A stretch of DNA of 64,000 nt from Onchidella celtica. Lineage: Eukaryota; Mollusca; Gastropoda; Systellommatophora; Onchidiidae. The stretch is from positions 11,829,518 through 11,893,517 of the forward strand of contig OZ007576.1 in assembly GCA_963931925.1 (NCBI GenBank), written 5' to 3'. Below the pieces are notes generated by a model, which worked only from the letters and a program-made list of their open reading frames with translations, did not search any database and was not told the DNA's origin. Shown one piece after another: positions 22,350 to 32,497 of the stretch (the stretch's first letter is position 1; each line of letters begins with the position of its first letter). A program made the translations under genes and the position numbers.

Positions 22350-25300
22350 TTAGGTCAAGTCCAATTGTCTTCCAAATGGCCAATAATAAAGTAAAGGTCT
22401 TGGTCTAGGCAATGTTTCGTACTGTACTGGATCAAAGCAGAGTGAAATGTTAGACCATTGACTGGCTGGCAGTCGTGGTACAGGTGTTTGGAACATGAGC
22501 ATACGCTGAAGTATGAGTGGGAGGCCTGTCTGTTTGATACGTTCTTCTCTCTGAGTGCCGGGCCCTAGAGCTGAAGACACCGCTATAAAGGCTAACTTGA
22601 CCAGTGGCCAGGGATATTGCATGGCTTGCTGAAGAAAATTCACTACCGGAATTTCTCTTTCCTGAGCGAATCTGTTTGACACAGATGGTGGCGTCATAGG
22701 CTTAGAAACGATCCGACGAATAAGTTTTACATCTGCATTTGTAATGAAACAACAGACAAACATATATTTGACAGCATGCACATTATCTAGATTTTGTGCC
22801 CAGTCCAACCCAGATAATGCATGCAAATTGTTCAGAGCTAGCCATAAATATGTTAAAAAATTAGAATCAAATTGAATAGCATGTGTTCTCGGTGACACAG
22901 ATTGCTCATCAAGCAATGATAAATGAGAAATGCCCAGAAAGGGGTTCACATCTCTCTCCATCAATACAGAAATGGCAGCCAAAGCATTGCGTCTTGCACC
23001 AGAAGAGGACATCAGAGCACGTGACTTTAAGTACTGTAATCTGTGAACTAGAACATTCCACCCTACACAGTCAAACAAGGAAGGATCAGCTCCACTATCC
23101 AGTAAAACTGCCACACAAGCCGGGTTATATGTACGAATTATTGCTGTCCTGCCACTTTTGTCTTGTTTGTTAGGGTCAACTACCCTATCTAGTAGTACTT
23201 TAACCACCTCCACATGACCATGACATGATGCATCTATCAAAGGTGTCGTTCCAAAACTGTCTTGTTTGTTAGGGTCAGCACCCCTGTCCAGTAGTACTTT
23301 AACCACCCCCACATGACCTTGACTTGATGCCCACATTAGCGACGTCCTGCTATCTTTCTCTTGTTGGTTAGGGTCAGCTCCCCAGTCCAGTAGCACTTTA
23401 ACCACCTTCACATGACCTTGACGTGATGAATCTATCAACGGTGTCCTACCACGACTGTCAGGTTTGTTAGGGTCAGTTCCATTTTCCAGTAGTACTTTAA
23501 CCACCTCCACACGACCGTGACATGATGCCTCTATCAAAGATGTCCTGCCACGACTGTCAGGTTTGTTGTGGTCAGCTCCCTTGTCCAGTAATACTTTAAC
23601 CACATCCACATTACCTTGACGTGCTGCTTCTATCAAAGGTGTCCTACCAAAAATGTCTTGTTTGTTATGGTCAGCTCCCCTGTCCAGTAGTACTTTAACT
23701 ACCTCTGTATGACCTTGATATGATGCCCTCATTAATGATGTTTTCCCACAATTGTCTGCTATGTCATGGTCAGCTCCCCTGTCCAATAGTATTTTAACCA
23801 CATCCATATGACCTTGGTATGATGCCTTCATTAACGATGTTTTCCCACAATTGTCTGGTATATCATGGTCAGCTCCCCTGTCCAATAGTACTTTAACCAC
23901 ATCTATATGACCTTGAAATGATGCCCATATTAGCGACGTTCTGCTAGCTTTCTCTTGTTTGTTAGGATCATCTCCCCTGTCCAGTAGCATTTTAACCACC
24001 TCCACACGACCTTGACATGCTGCTTCTATCAAAGGTGTCCTACCACCATTGCCTCGTTTATTATGGTCAGCTCCCCTGTCCAATAGGACTTTAATCACCT
24101 CCACACGACCTTGACATGCCGCTTCTATCAACGGTGTCTTAGCACCATTGTCTTGTTTGTTAGGATCAGCTCCCCTGTCCAATAGTACTTCAACTACCCC
24201 CACATGACCTTGATATGCTGCTTCTATCAAAGGTGTCCTACCAAGACTGTCTTGTTTGTTAGGCTTAGCCCGCCTGTCCAGTAGTACTTTAACCACCTCC
24301 ACATGACCTTGACATGCTGCGTCTATCAACGGTGTCCTACCACGACGGCCTCGTTTGTTATGGTCAGCTCCCCTGTCCAGTAGTACTTTAACCACCTCCA
24401 CACAACCTTGGCGTGCTGCTTCTGTCAAAGGTGTCCTGCCACCACTGTCTTGTTTGTCAGGGTCAGCTCCCCAGTTCAGTAGTACTTCAACCACCCCCAC
24501 ATGACCTTCACATGATGCCCTCATTAGCGATGTTTTACCATACTTGTCTTGTTTATCATGGTCAGCTCCCCTGTCCAGTAGTTCTTTAGCCACATCCATT
24601 TGACCCCCGTAAGATGCCCAAATTAATGCTGTTCTGCCATCCTTGTCTTGTTTGTGATGGTCAGCTCCCCAGTGCAATAGTATTTTAACCACCTGTACAT
24701 GACCTTGATATGATGCCCTCATTAATGATGTTTTCCCACAATTGTCTTGTTTATCTTTGTCAGCTGTCTTGTCCAGTAGTATTTGAATCACCTCCACATG
24801 ACCTTTAAATGATGCCCACATTAACGCTGTTTCGCCATCTTTGTCTTGTTTGTTAGGGTCAGCTCCCTTGTCCAGTAGTACTTTAATCACCTCTACATGA
24901 CCTTTATAGGATGCCCACATCAAAGCTGTTTCTCCATCTTTGTCTGGTTTGCTAGGGTCAGCTCCCCTGTCCACTAGTACTTTAATCACCTCTACATGAC
25001 CTTTATATGATGCCCACATTAATGCTGTTTCGCCATCTTTGTCTTGTTTGTTAAGGTCAGGTCCGCTGTCCAGTAGTACTGTAATCACCCCCATATGACC
25101 TTGACATGCTGCTTCTATCAAGGGTGTCCTACCACCACTGCCTTGTTTGTTATGGTCAGCTCCCCTGTTCAGTAGTACTTTAACCACCTCCACATGACCT
25201 TGATATGCTGCTTCTATCAAAGGTGTCCTACCAAAAATGTCTTGTTTGTTATGGTCAGCTCCCCTATCCAGTAGTATTTGAATCACCTCCACATGACCCT

Positions 25301-26243
25301 TATATGATGCCCACATTAATGGTGTTTCGCCATCTTTGTCTTGTTTGTTAGGGTCAGCTCCCCTGTCCAATAATACTTTAATAACCTCCACCTGACCTCC
25401 ATATGATGCGCATATTAATGCTGTGTCGCCATATTTGTTTTGTTTTTTATGGTCAGCTCCTCTGTCCAGCAGTACTTTAACCACATCCACATGACCTTGA
25501 CATGATGCGTTTATCAATGATGTCCTACCATCATTGTCTTGTTTATTAGGGTCAGCTCCCACGTCCAGTAGTACTTTAACCATCTCCTCATAACCTTTAA
25601 AAGATGGATTCATTTGCACTGTACCGCTATCTCTCTCTTGTTTGTTATGATTAGCTACTTTTTCTGACAGCATTTCAACGAAAACCAAGTTTCTCGAAAA
25701 CGATGCCATCATTAACGCCGTCCTTTTATGCATGTTTTCCTTATTAGGATCAGCTCCCTCTTTTAGTAGTATTTTAACCATCTCTGCATTTCCTTGATAC
25801 GATGCTTTCATTAAAGCAGTCGTTCCATATTTATTTTCCTTGTCAGGGTCACTTCCTTTTTCCATTAATGCTTTCACAACCTCCATATTGCCTTGATACG
25901 ATGCTTTCATTAATGCAGTCGTTCCATATCTATTTTCCTGGTTAGGGTCACTGCCCCATTCAAGCAGTACTCTAACCACACCCATGTGACCTTGATACGA
26001 TGCTTTCATTAAAGCTGTAGTTCCATATCTATTTCCAATGTTAGGGTCACCCCCGCATACAAGCAGTAGTTTGACTATCTCCATATCACCTCGGTAGGAT
26101 GACTTCATTAACGCTGTCTCCCCATATTTGTCTTGCTTGTTAGGTTCACTGCCCTTTTCTAACAGTACTTTAACCACATCCACATTTCCTCGATACGGTG
26201 CTTTCATCAACGCTGTCGTGTCATCACAGTTATGTGAAAACAT
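22350..26243 (-). CDS. Giant ankyrin-repeat protein with C-terminal SOCS-box-like domain (gene 1)
   Basis: Single open frame of 1297 residues. Residues ~1-1050 form about 32 ankyrin repeats of 33 residues with the consensus GRTPLIEAAYQGHVEVVKVL followed by LDRGADHNKQD. Residues ~1050-1297 are not ankyrin and are nearly identical to gene 2. They contain PWPLVKLAFIAVSSALG and IKQTGLPLILQRMLMF (~1208-1250), which has the spacing of a SOCS box, but the usual BC-box cysteine is alanine and the LPLP of the Cullin-5 box is LPLI. By family, ankyrin-SOCS proteins recruit targets to Cullin E3 ligases; with these changes, ligase binding is uncertain. No signal peptide or membrane segment. Relative to gene 2, the first ~45 residues are missing. 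The frame starts MFSHNCDD directly after an acceptor-like tract, so an upstream exon is possible. Confidence 0.85.
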   Translation of the reverse strand: MFSHNCDDTTALMKAPYRGNVDVVKVLLEKGSEPNKQDKYGETALMKSSYRGDMEIVKLLLVCGGDPNIGNRYGTTALMKASYQGHMGVVRVLLEWGSDPNQENRYGTTALMKASYQGNMEVVKALMEKGSDPDKENKYGTTALMKASYQGNAEMVKILLKEGADPNKENMHKRTALMMASFSRNLVFVEMLSEKVANHNKQERDSGTVQMNPSFKGYEEMVKVLLDVGADPNKQDNDGRTSLINASCQGHVDVVKVLLDRGADHKKQNKYGDTALICASYGGQVEVIKVLLDRGADPNKQDKDGETPLMWASYKGHVEVIQILLDRGADHNKQDIFGRTPLIEAAYQGHVEVVKVLLNRGADHNKQGSGGRTPLIEAACQGHMGVITVLLDSGPDLNKQDKDGETALMWASYKGHVEVIKVLVDRGADPSKPDKDGETALMWASYKGHVEVIKVLLDKGADPNKQDKDGETALMWASFKGHVEVIQILLDKTADKDKQDNCGKTSLMRASYQGHVQVVKILLHWGADHHKQDKDGRTALIWASYGGQMDVAKELLDRGADHDKQDKYGKTSLMRASCEGHVGVVEVLLNWGADPDKQDSGGRTPLTEAARQGCVEVVKVLLDRGADHNKRGRRGRTPLIDAACQGHVEVVKVLLDRRAKPNKQDSLGRTPLIEAAYQGHVGVVEVLLDRGADPNKQDNGAKTPLIEAACQGRVEVIKVLLDRGADHNKRGNGGRTPLIEAACQGRVEVVKMLLDRGDDPNKQEKASRTSLIWASFQGHIDVVKVLLDRGADHDIPDNCGKTSLMKASYQGHMDVVKILLDRGADHDIADNCGKTSLMRASYQGHTEVVKVLLDRGADHNKQDIFGRTPLIEAARQGNVDVVKVLLDKGADHNKPDSRGRTSLIEASCHGRVEVVKVLLENGTDPNKPDSRGRTPLIDSSRQGHVKVVKVLLDWGADPNQQEKDSRTSLMWASSQGHVGVVKVLLDRGADPNKQDSFGTTPLIDASCHGHVEVVKVLLDRVVDPNKQDKSGRTAIIRTYNPACVAVLLDSGADPSLFDCVGWNVLVHRLQYLKSRALMSSSGARRNALAAISVLMERDVNPFLGISHLSLLDEQSVSPRTHAIQFDSNFLTYLWLALNNLHALSGLDWAQNLDNVHAVKYMFVCCFITNADVKLIRRIVSKPMTPPSVSNRFAQEREIPVVNFLQQAMQYPWPLVKLAFIAVSSALGPGTQREERIKQTGLPLILQRMLMFQTPVPRLPASQWSNISLCFDPVQYETLPRPRPLLYYWPFGRQLDLT

Positions 26244-26246
26244 TCC

Positions 26247-26264
26247 CTGTCAAAGACAAAGAAA
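26247..26264 (-). promoter_or_regulatory. Candidate 3' splice site upstream of ankyrin gene 1
   Basis: On the minus strand the sequence tttctttgtctttgacag ends three bases before the ATG at 26243. It is pyrimidine-rich and ends in CAG. It also coincides with the point where homology to gene 2 stops. It may mark a new 5' exon acquired at the breakpoint; no donor exon is identified. Confidence 0.35.
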
Positions 26265-27719
26265 TTGAATATACTCGAACTCGAAGACACAGTCTTATGG
26301 AATACTTTTGACACCGTGGTCTAAGAAATATTAAATCGAGAATTTGTAACTGGACGAACACTAGATTAAAATTGTTCTTCAAAGTAAGCAGAAATCATGG
26401 CAATTATTGGAAAGCTTTCTCAATACCATGAAAGGATTTAGCTTGATTATTATTTTTTTTTAGCTTAGTCTCATGCGGAAGCTAACGAGCTGAAAATTTT
26501 AATCTTACTATAATTGAGCTTTAGGGCGAACCTGTAAGCAGCTGAAACTTCGCGACTATGCCATAACAAAAATTATGAAACAAGTTTTGACAAAGAGTTA
26601 TGTGAACACATTCCTTTTGAACAAAAATCAGTCTTTACTATAACTAATAATTGCCCCATTCTTCGAATGGTTAAGCACAGCACTCCAGACCGAAAGCAAT
26701 CAGCACAAAGACATTGATGTCGAGACACTTTGGGTCATCCACAAAAAAATTGGCTATAGATAGGAGAATTTTTCAGGAAATGATGACGTCATGGGCTCAT
26801 GTGTTCGTCAAAAATGAAGGATCGGAAGTAGACAATTAGCGGCATAAAGCAAACTCAAAAAATACTTCCCCACCTTTTCAAGACTCCAGATCTAAAAAAA
26901 AAACCTTTTGCGGGTCGAAGGGCGGGCACATGTAAAATTTCACGCAAATCCGAGCTGTGTGAGCGGCAGTAGATCTTGTTCAAAATCCCGTGATTCTTTT
27001 TTTTAATTTTATTATTACATTTTCCTTTCTTTCAGCATTAGCTCTAGAGTTCGAGGCGTGAGAGGCCTAGCCTTTCGACAAAGTTTTCTTGGCATGACTG
27101 ACACCGAGATCTATAATAAAAATATTTCATTCCGAGATTGAAGCACACTATAAATGTTTCTACACAGTTTTCTTGGTATGAATGAATGGCACTCACCTCA
27201 TCTGTATAAAACTATACTTGGTATCAAAATTTTCTTGGCGTGGCTGGATCTCAAGTGAACTCTAGTTCGAGATTTTACATTTCCGGTAAGAGGCGGAAAA
27301 GACGAAATTGACGGAAGTACATTATCACGTCGTATTCGCAGTCATGAATTGATAACTGATAATTATAACTGAATTTCTGGAAAAAGTAAAGAGTTTCGGG
27401 AAAAAATGAGCACGACACGTACAGGCTTTATACATTTTACATACATGTGCCAAGTTTCATTTCTCTACGTTGCGTAGTAAAAAAGACTTTGCGGGAACAG
27501 AGTTGGGCCCAAGTTCCATTATTATATTATATATCTATCTATATATATTTTAGTAATCTCTCTATATAGGCCCCCCTATTTTGGTAATTCGAAAATTTGG
27601 TCGCCTAAGGCTCAAGAACCGCATCGCACTCAGGCTTCAAACTTTGCACAACAGCATATTATCAATGCGAAATTAACATGGGCTATATTAGAAATTATTA
27701 AGTGTTCAGGGTTCTACGT
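26265..27719. other. Gene-free stretch
   Basis: AT-rich sequence with a small TATATCTATC-type microsatellite (27528-27550) and three loosely repeated ttttcttgg(c/t)(a/g)tg blocks near 27083, 27168 and 27227. No gene recognised. Confidence 0.45.
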
Positions 27720-28050
27720 TTCATTTTTCATTGTTTCGGCATCTTTCAGATCTATTTCGCGTCATGGTTCGCCATTTTAAGGTTTCATTGAAGCTGCGCA
27801 TGCGCATTATGTTTGTTTTGAAATTTGCGATCAACGTCACTATTTATTTACTCATTACCTGCCGAAAGTCAACTTATCACATAATAAATGTGTATTCTGC
27901 AAGAATTGTGGCGTTACAAAACAATCTATTAGTCTTTGCATGAAACCTAAATGCCGTTATGAATGCGACCTAGATCTAGATATACAGCTGGATTTGATAG
28001 GCCTACAAGGAAATTGTGCAAGATTTATCTTACCGGGGTTGGCTAGTATA
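27720..28050 (-). repeat. Interspersed repeat, inverted relative to 33709-33900
   Basis: The reverse complement begins ctagccaaccccggtaagat and shares with 33709-33900 the blocks aagataaatctt, ctaggtc(g/a)cattaataa-like, gcaaagactaatagat and cagaatacaca. Divergence is about 30% by eye. It meets the next repeat at a head-to-head junction (ggctagtatatatatactagctg). Confidence 0.55.
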
Positions 28051-28065
28051 TATATACTAGCTGAG

Positions 28066-28787
28066 TTCCCGGCCCTGCCCGGGATAAATCGATTTATTAG
28101 TTTCAGTTCTGGGTGATTATTATGGTCCTGCTACATTTTGCCCGTTCCTTTAGCTTTATTTTATTTTTGTTTGCTTGTTTTTAGATACGTTTTACTGCTC
28201 TCCCTTTGCGCGTTGACGTCCTGCGCGCCCCGCCTGCATCCGTCAAATGGCTGTGATTTGCGCACGGGTTAGTTTGTTTGCACATCGCAAGAAGTGATAA
28301 CGTCATGTGTTAATGGAAAAGAAATATTATAATGTTTTCCTAAGCATATTGAAAACACAAACCTGTACTTTTGGCCCTGCAGCGTCAATCTCCCAATTCC
28401 AGATCCTTTCTTTTTCCTGGTCTAGGCACATTGAGAACACACATATAAAGTTTCATACTTGATAGTCTTAGAACTCAATCTCATCATTCAAACCAGTCCT
28501 AACCGGAAGTTGTTTTATGGGTGTGATACAGTCTAAACCGGAACCAATCTTAGTTACATTAATTTGCCGAAAAAATAGACCGAACGCCAATGTGTCGCAA
28601 CCTAGCAACTAATATCAACGTTCTGCGAGTTATTAATTATTTTTTTATTTTCTGTGCCGGGGACACGACGGCGGTCTGTACTAAGCGTTGTATAAAATCT
28701 GAGGGCCACCGAATCAGCATTAACAGAGGAGTAGCGAAAGGTGCGCTGCAATTGTCGTAAGGTTTCACTTTTATTAATATAGGCTAC
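28066..28787 (+). repeat. ~725-bp repeat, tandem unit 1
   Basis: Begins actagctgagttcccggccc and ends cacttttattaatatag. The following unit repeats the entire sequence. It contains no long open frame. The CG-rich start resembles the start of the family at 33709. Confidence 0.8.
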
Positions 28788-29517
28788 TAGCTGAGTTCCC
28801 GGCCCTGCCCGGGATAAATCAATTTATCAGTTTCAGTTCTGGGTGATTATTATGGACCTGCTTCATTTTGCCTGTTCCTTTAGCTTGATTTTATTTTTGT
28901 TTGTTTGTTTGTTTTTAGATACGTTTTACTGCTCTCCCTTTGCGCGTTGACGTCCTGCGCGTCCCGCCAGCATCCATCAAATGGCTATGATTTGCGCACG
29001 GGTTAGTTTGTTTGTACCTCGCAGGAAGTGATAACGTCATATTGTGTTAATGGAAAAGAAATATTGTAATATTTTCCTAGGAATAATATTGAAGACTTAA
29101 ACCTGTACTTTTGGCCATGCAGCGTCAATCTCCCAATTCCAGACCCTTTCTTTCTCCTAGTCTAGGCACATTGAGAACACACAAAGTTTCATACTTGATA
29201 GACTAACTCACAATCTCATCATTCAAACCAGTCCTAACCGGAAGCTGTTTTGTGAGTGTGATACAGTCTATACCGGAATCAATCTTAATTACATTAATTT
29301 GCCGAAAAAATAGACCGAACGCCAATGTGTCGCAACCTAGCAACTAATACCAACGTTCTGCGAGTTATTAATTTTTTTGGTATTTTTTGTGCCGGGGACA
29401 CGACCACGGTCTATACTAAGCGCTGTATAAAATCTGAGGGCCACCAAATCAGCATTAACGGAGGAGTAGCGAAAGGCGCGCTGCAATTGTCGTAAGGTTT
29501 CACTTTTAATAATATAG
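28788..29517 (+). repeat. ~725-bp repeat, tandem unit 2
   Basis: Same start (actagctgagttcccggccc) and end (cacttttaataatatag) as unit 1. Identity is above 90% by eye, with small indels. The two units abut directly, so this is a tandem duplication of an interspersed element or insertion of one copy into the end of another. Confidence 0.8.
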
Positions 29518-30847
29518 ATATATCCAAAATTTAAACCAAAAAAAAAAAACTGCCACAAAAATACACAAAAATATTAACCAGAACAATAAACAACAAGAAA
29601 AGTGAGGTGTAAAATTAATGCCAAGAGCAGCGAAACTTCCTAAACTAAACACCCAAAACCAACCTAGATCACTGCTTTAGTTCCACAGTTTTATTCATGG
29701 CAGGTACAGTCTAACCATGACTGTCAGTTCCGATGCTGCACAAGACTTACGGAAAGATAGGAATCGGAGCCAGAAAAGCGGGTCGTTTGTGGACGCTTCT
29801 GGTAGGTCTTCCTTCTATTTTGGTATATTTCGCATGTCGCTTTGCTTCTTCCCAAGCACAATATGACCGTCACTGTGTCCACACGCTTTCTACAAACTCA
29901 AACTTAAACTCAGAAAAAGTGGACTTAACTTTTCGAAGCAGTTCAGATGAGATGACTTTTTTTTATATCAGTGTCTTACGCATGTTTTGTCCTCGGAATG
30001 TTAATATTACTTGTACCCCTGGTCTATGGTAGTACATGATCAGTTTGACTTCCACTTCTGTTTTGAAATCAGTTCTGTGCAACACTTTTTAAGCAGTCAC
30101 GTAATTATTGACACACTTCATGGGCCTCTATAATGAAACGCATGACTTGTTTCGAAAAGGTATTCATGCCCTTTCAATGAATTGTTCATACGGCTAGTTC
30201 CTGCATGCCAACTTTAGTTAATAATAATAATACCATCCACAGGGGAGCTAGGGACGGTGGTGACGGTGAATGTAATACGGCACCCCTGTTCGTGGTTCGC
30301 TGGTCACAAGGGCTGCTTTCTCCCATTATGTTTTGGAAAATTTCCTCTTTTGTGCCAACTTTGAATTTGAAAAACTGAGTATCTAATAATGATACACACA
30401 GGTAGCACATTTGCTAGGAAGCGCACGTCTCTTCTGTAAACGCTTATTATGTGTACACAGTTTTAGGTGAAAGTATTACTGATTTTGATTGTACAAAGAT
30501 AACTCAAAGGAAAGTCAGTAAAAAAGTATTTAAAATCACACTTTTGCAAGTTTTCCTGGGATAATGGTTTATATGATGAGAAAGCTGATTCAGTGTACTT
30601 TCATGAGATATGACAAACATTTATGGGTCATCGGTGGTTTTCATTTAATGGCCGGTTTTTGCCAGTTTCTCAGAAACATCTATTATTCTAACTGTCTGTC
30701 CGTCTGTCTGTCTGTCTGTCCGGGCAGGTAGGGATAACGACTGGTGGATAGATCTACCACTTTTTTTAAAATTCCCACTCTAGCAAGTTAGAAACATACA
30801 AACATTTTGTGAACATCATGACTGTCACAACTGTTGGACACAATCTT
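29518..30847. other. 3' flank of the GPCR gene
   Basis: AT-rich, gene-free. Contains a short (TGTC)n tract at about 30691-30719. No polyadenylation signal could be assigned for the minus-strand GPCR. Confidence 0.5.
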
Positions 30848-32371
30848 TCAAACATCTCGACATCTGAATAGTCTTTTCAACACAATTATCACTTCTCTGC
30901 GAAATTTCGAGCCTGTGATACAGTAGAGGGCAAAGTTGATAGCGTTATTAGTGTAGGTTATCATATCCAGAAGGTCCGCCACTGCAAGGACAACTGGTCC
31001 CAGATTCCGGTTTCGTTGTTGGACCAGATACTGGCCAAAGGCGGAGTTAGGGAAGGTGCACACAATGAACGCTGTACTGACCACCAGAAGGGTTACTGTG
31101 AGCGACATTTCTCTCCTGGACACCCCTTTGCGAGTGTGTTTTCGGGTTTGCTGTTGGGTATGTTTGGAATTTTTACCAGTTAAGATTTTCAAATTTGAAT
31201 TGATTTCTTTTGACCGAGAAGTTGGAACACCAGCTTTGAGTCTGAAGCGTCCAGACTCTGCGTAGTCTCGTCCAATGGGTATTGTAACATCTCTTGAAAC
31301 TGCTGCTGCCTTATGTATTGTAGATACCGATACGTCGATACTCAAAGATGACGATGTCGTGTCACGTTCAGGTCCCGAATTGATTATCTCAAAGTTCTGT
31401 CGGTTTTGGTGAATAGTTTCCATAGTAGTTGAAGCGTTTGTCGGTGTCTTTGGTTTTGCACCTGACGCTTGCTTTTCGTTCGGTGACGGCCCCGCAGGAT
31501 CAGATTCCGATCTGAACTCAGCCGCTTCTGTTGCAGAAGAATTTTGAATGTTATTCGGTGTTAGGGCTGAATTGTTCCCATGTTGATGTAGGGGAACTTC
31601 AGGCTTTATTTCAATGGACGTCACTGGCTCCGTCGCTCCGATACCCGCTTTGCTTATCACTGAAAGCCGTTTCCTACTCTTTACCACGCCTTGGACGATC
31701 ATAATATTAAAAACTATAATGATGAAACAAGGAATGAAAGAAAAGTACGCAGTTCCGAATATGGTAACTGCGCTCACCGAGGCCTTGGTGTTGTATTCGA
31801 CCCCGCAAGGCCAAGCTACGGTCGTATTCAAAGATGCGTCAAATACTTGTGGGCTGTCCGACAGTATCGCGAATTCTGAACATTCAATACCGTGTATGGT
31901 CAGAAGGAGCACCGTCACGGCAGCGGCAGCTGCTTTAGAGCACCAGAGGTGTACCCTGTGTGGTTGCACTATGGAGATCATCCTCTCTGTAGTGACCACC
32001 ACCATTGTCCAGCTGCTACATTGCAGAAACAAAGACGAGAAATAGTAGGAAAACTTACAAGACAAACCGCCGCTTCTGATATCGAACGAGAAAATCTTTT
32101 TGACAAAAAATCTGACCAAACCTGCTAGAACCGCCCCTAAATCCATCAGTGAAAGAAGCCGGAGATACACCGATGTTGGACTCGATCGAAATGATTTTCT
32201 GCTCAATACGACAAAACACAGCGGATTACAGACACAGCCGGTTATTATCAGCAACAGGGAATAGCACACTGAAAACCATTCCATGGCTCTGATGAACAAT
32301 GTTGCTGGTATAGACAAACCGTTTAAAATAGAAGTCGCATTTACAAGCGTTTCGTTGACAATATAATTCAT
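30848..32371 (-). CDS. Class A (rhodopsin-like) GPCR, peptide-receptor type, single exon
   Basis: From the ATG at 32371 the protein has 507 residues; an in-frame ATG at 32497 would add 42. I prefer the inner start because it is followed at once by an extracellular N-terminus with two N-glycosylation sites (NETLVNATS), and the paralogous fragment at 37.7 kb has an in-frame stop in the extra segment. Seven membrane segments are visible: TM1 with [11 protein letters not shown]2 with [12 protein letters not shown]3 from a conserved Cys to TTERMISIV (ERM in place of DRY), TM4, TM5 with SFIPCFIIIVFN, TM6 with FIVCTFPN and TM7 with NNAINFALYC (NPxxY variant). The third intracellular loop is long (~190 residues, Ser/Thr-rich), followed by helix 8 with cysteine. 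The TM7 pattern is common in neuropeptide receptors; the ligand is unknown. Confidence 0.85.
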   Translation of the reverse strand: MNYIVNETLVNATSILNGLSIPATLFIRAMEWFSVCYSLLLIITGCVCNPLCFVVLSRKSFRSSPTSVYLRLLSLMDLGAVLAGLVRFFVKKIFSFDIRSGGLSCKFSYYFSSLFLQCSSWTMVVVTTERMISIVQPHRVHLWCSKAAAAAVTVLLLTIHGIECSEFAILSDSPQVFDASLNTTVAWPCGVEYNTKASVSAVTIFGTAYFSFIPCFIIIVFNIMIVQGVVKSRKRLSVISKAGIGATEPVTSIEIKPEVPLHQHGNNSALTPNNIQNSSATEAAEFRSESDPAGPSPNEKQASGAKPKTPTNASTTMETIHQNRQNFEIINSGPERDTTSSSLSIDVSVSTIHKAAAVSRDVTIPIGRDYAESGRFRLKAGVPTSRSKEINSNLKILTGKNSKHTQQQTRKHTRKGVSRREMSLTVTLLVVSTAFIVCTFPNSAFGQYLVQQRNRNLGPVVLAVADLLDMITYTNNAINFALYCITGSKFRREVIIVLKRLFRCRDV

Positions 32372-32497
32372 TTTGACGCCAGTGATTATTGGTGATGTTG
32401 AAGATAATGTCTGTTGCAAGAATGACCTTCTGTCTTGAGGTTTAAGTTTGAGTTTAACGGTGCATCCACACGATAACGGCCACTTTGTGACTTTCAT

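Larger units (their letters stand above)
20628..26234. repeat. Segmental duplication, copy 1
   Basis: Matches 41603-49355 in the same orientation, roughly 21 kb apart. The match starts at gagacggttaaatacctaca / gagacagttcaatacctaca and ends inside the ankyrin genes at the codons for HNCD. Non-coding parts look ~90% identical by eye. Differences in length come from two MITE insertions present only in copy 2 and from unequal numbers of ankyrin repeats. Confidence 0.85.

Noticed and set aside
26265..27700. Upstream exon for ankyrin gene 1
   Set aside because: No donor-bounded frame resembling the first 45 residues of gene 2 could be found by eye.
28066..29517. LTR pair of a retrotransposon
   Set aside because: The two ~725-bp copies abut with no internal region, primer site or polypurine tract between them, and the ends are not TG...CA.
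31614..32128. Plus-strand frames opposite the GPCR
   Set aside because: Shadows; the minus strand encodes seven membrane helices with family motifs.
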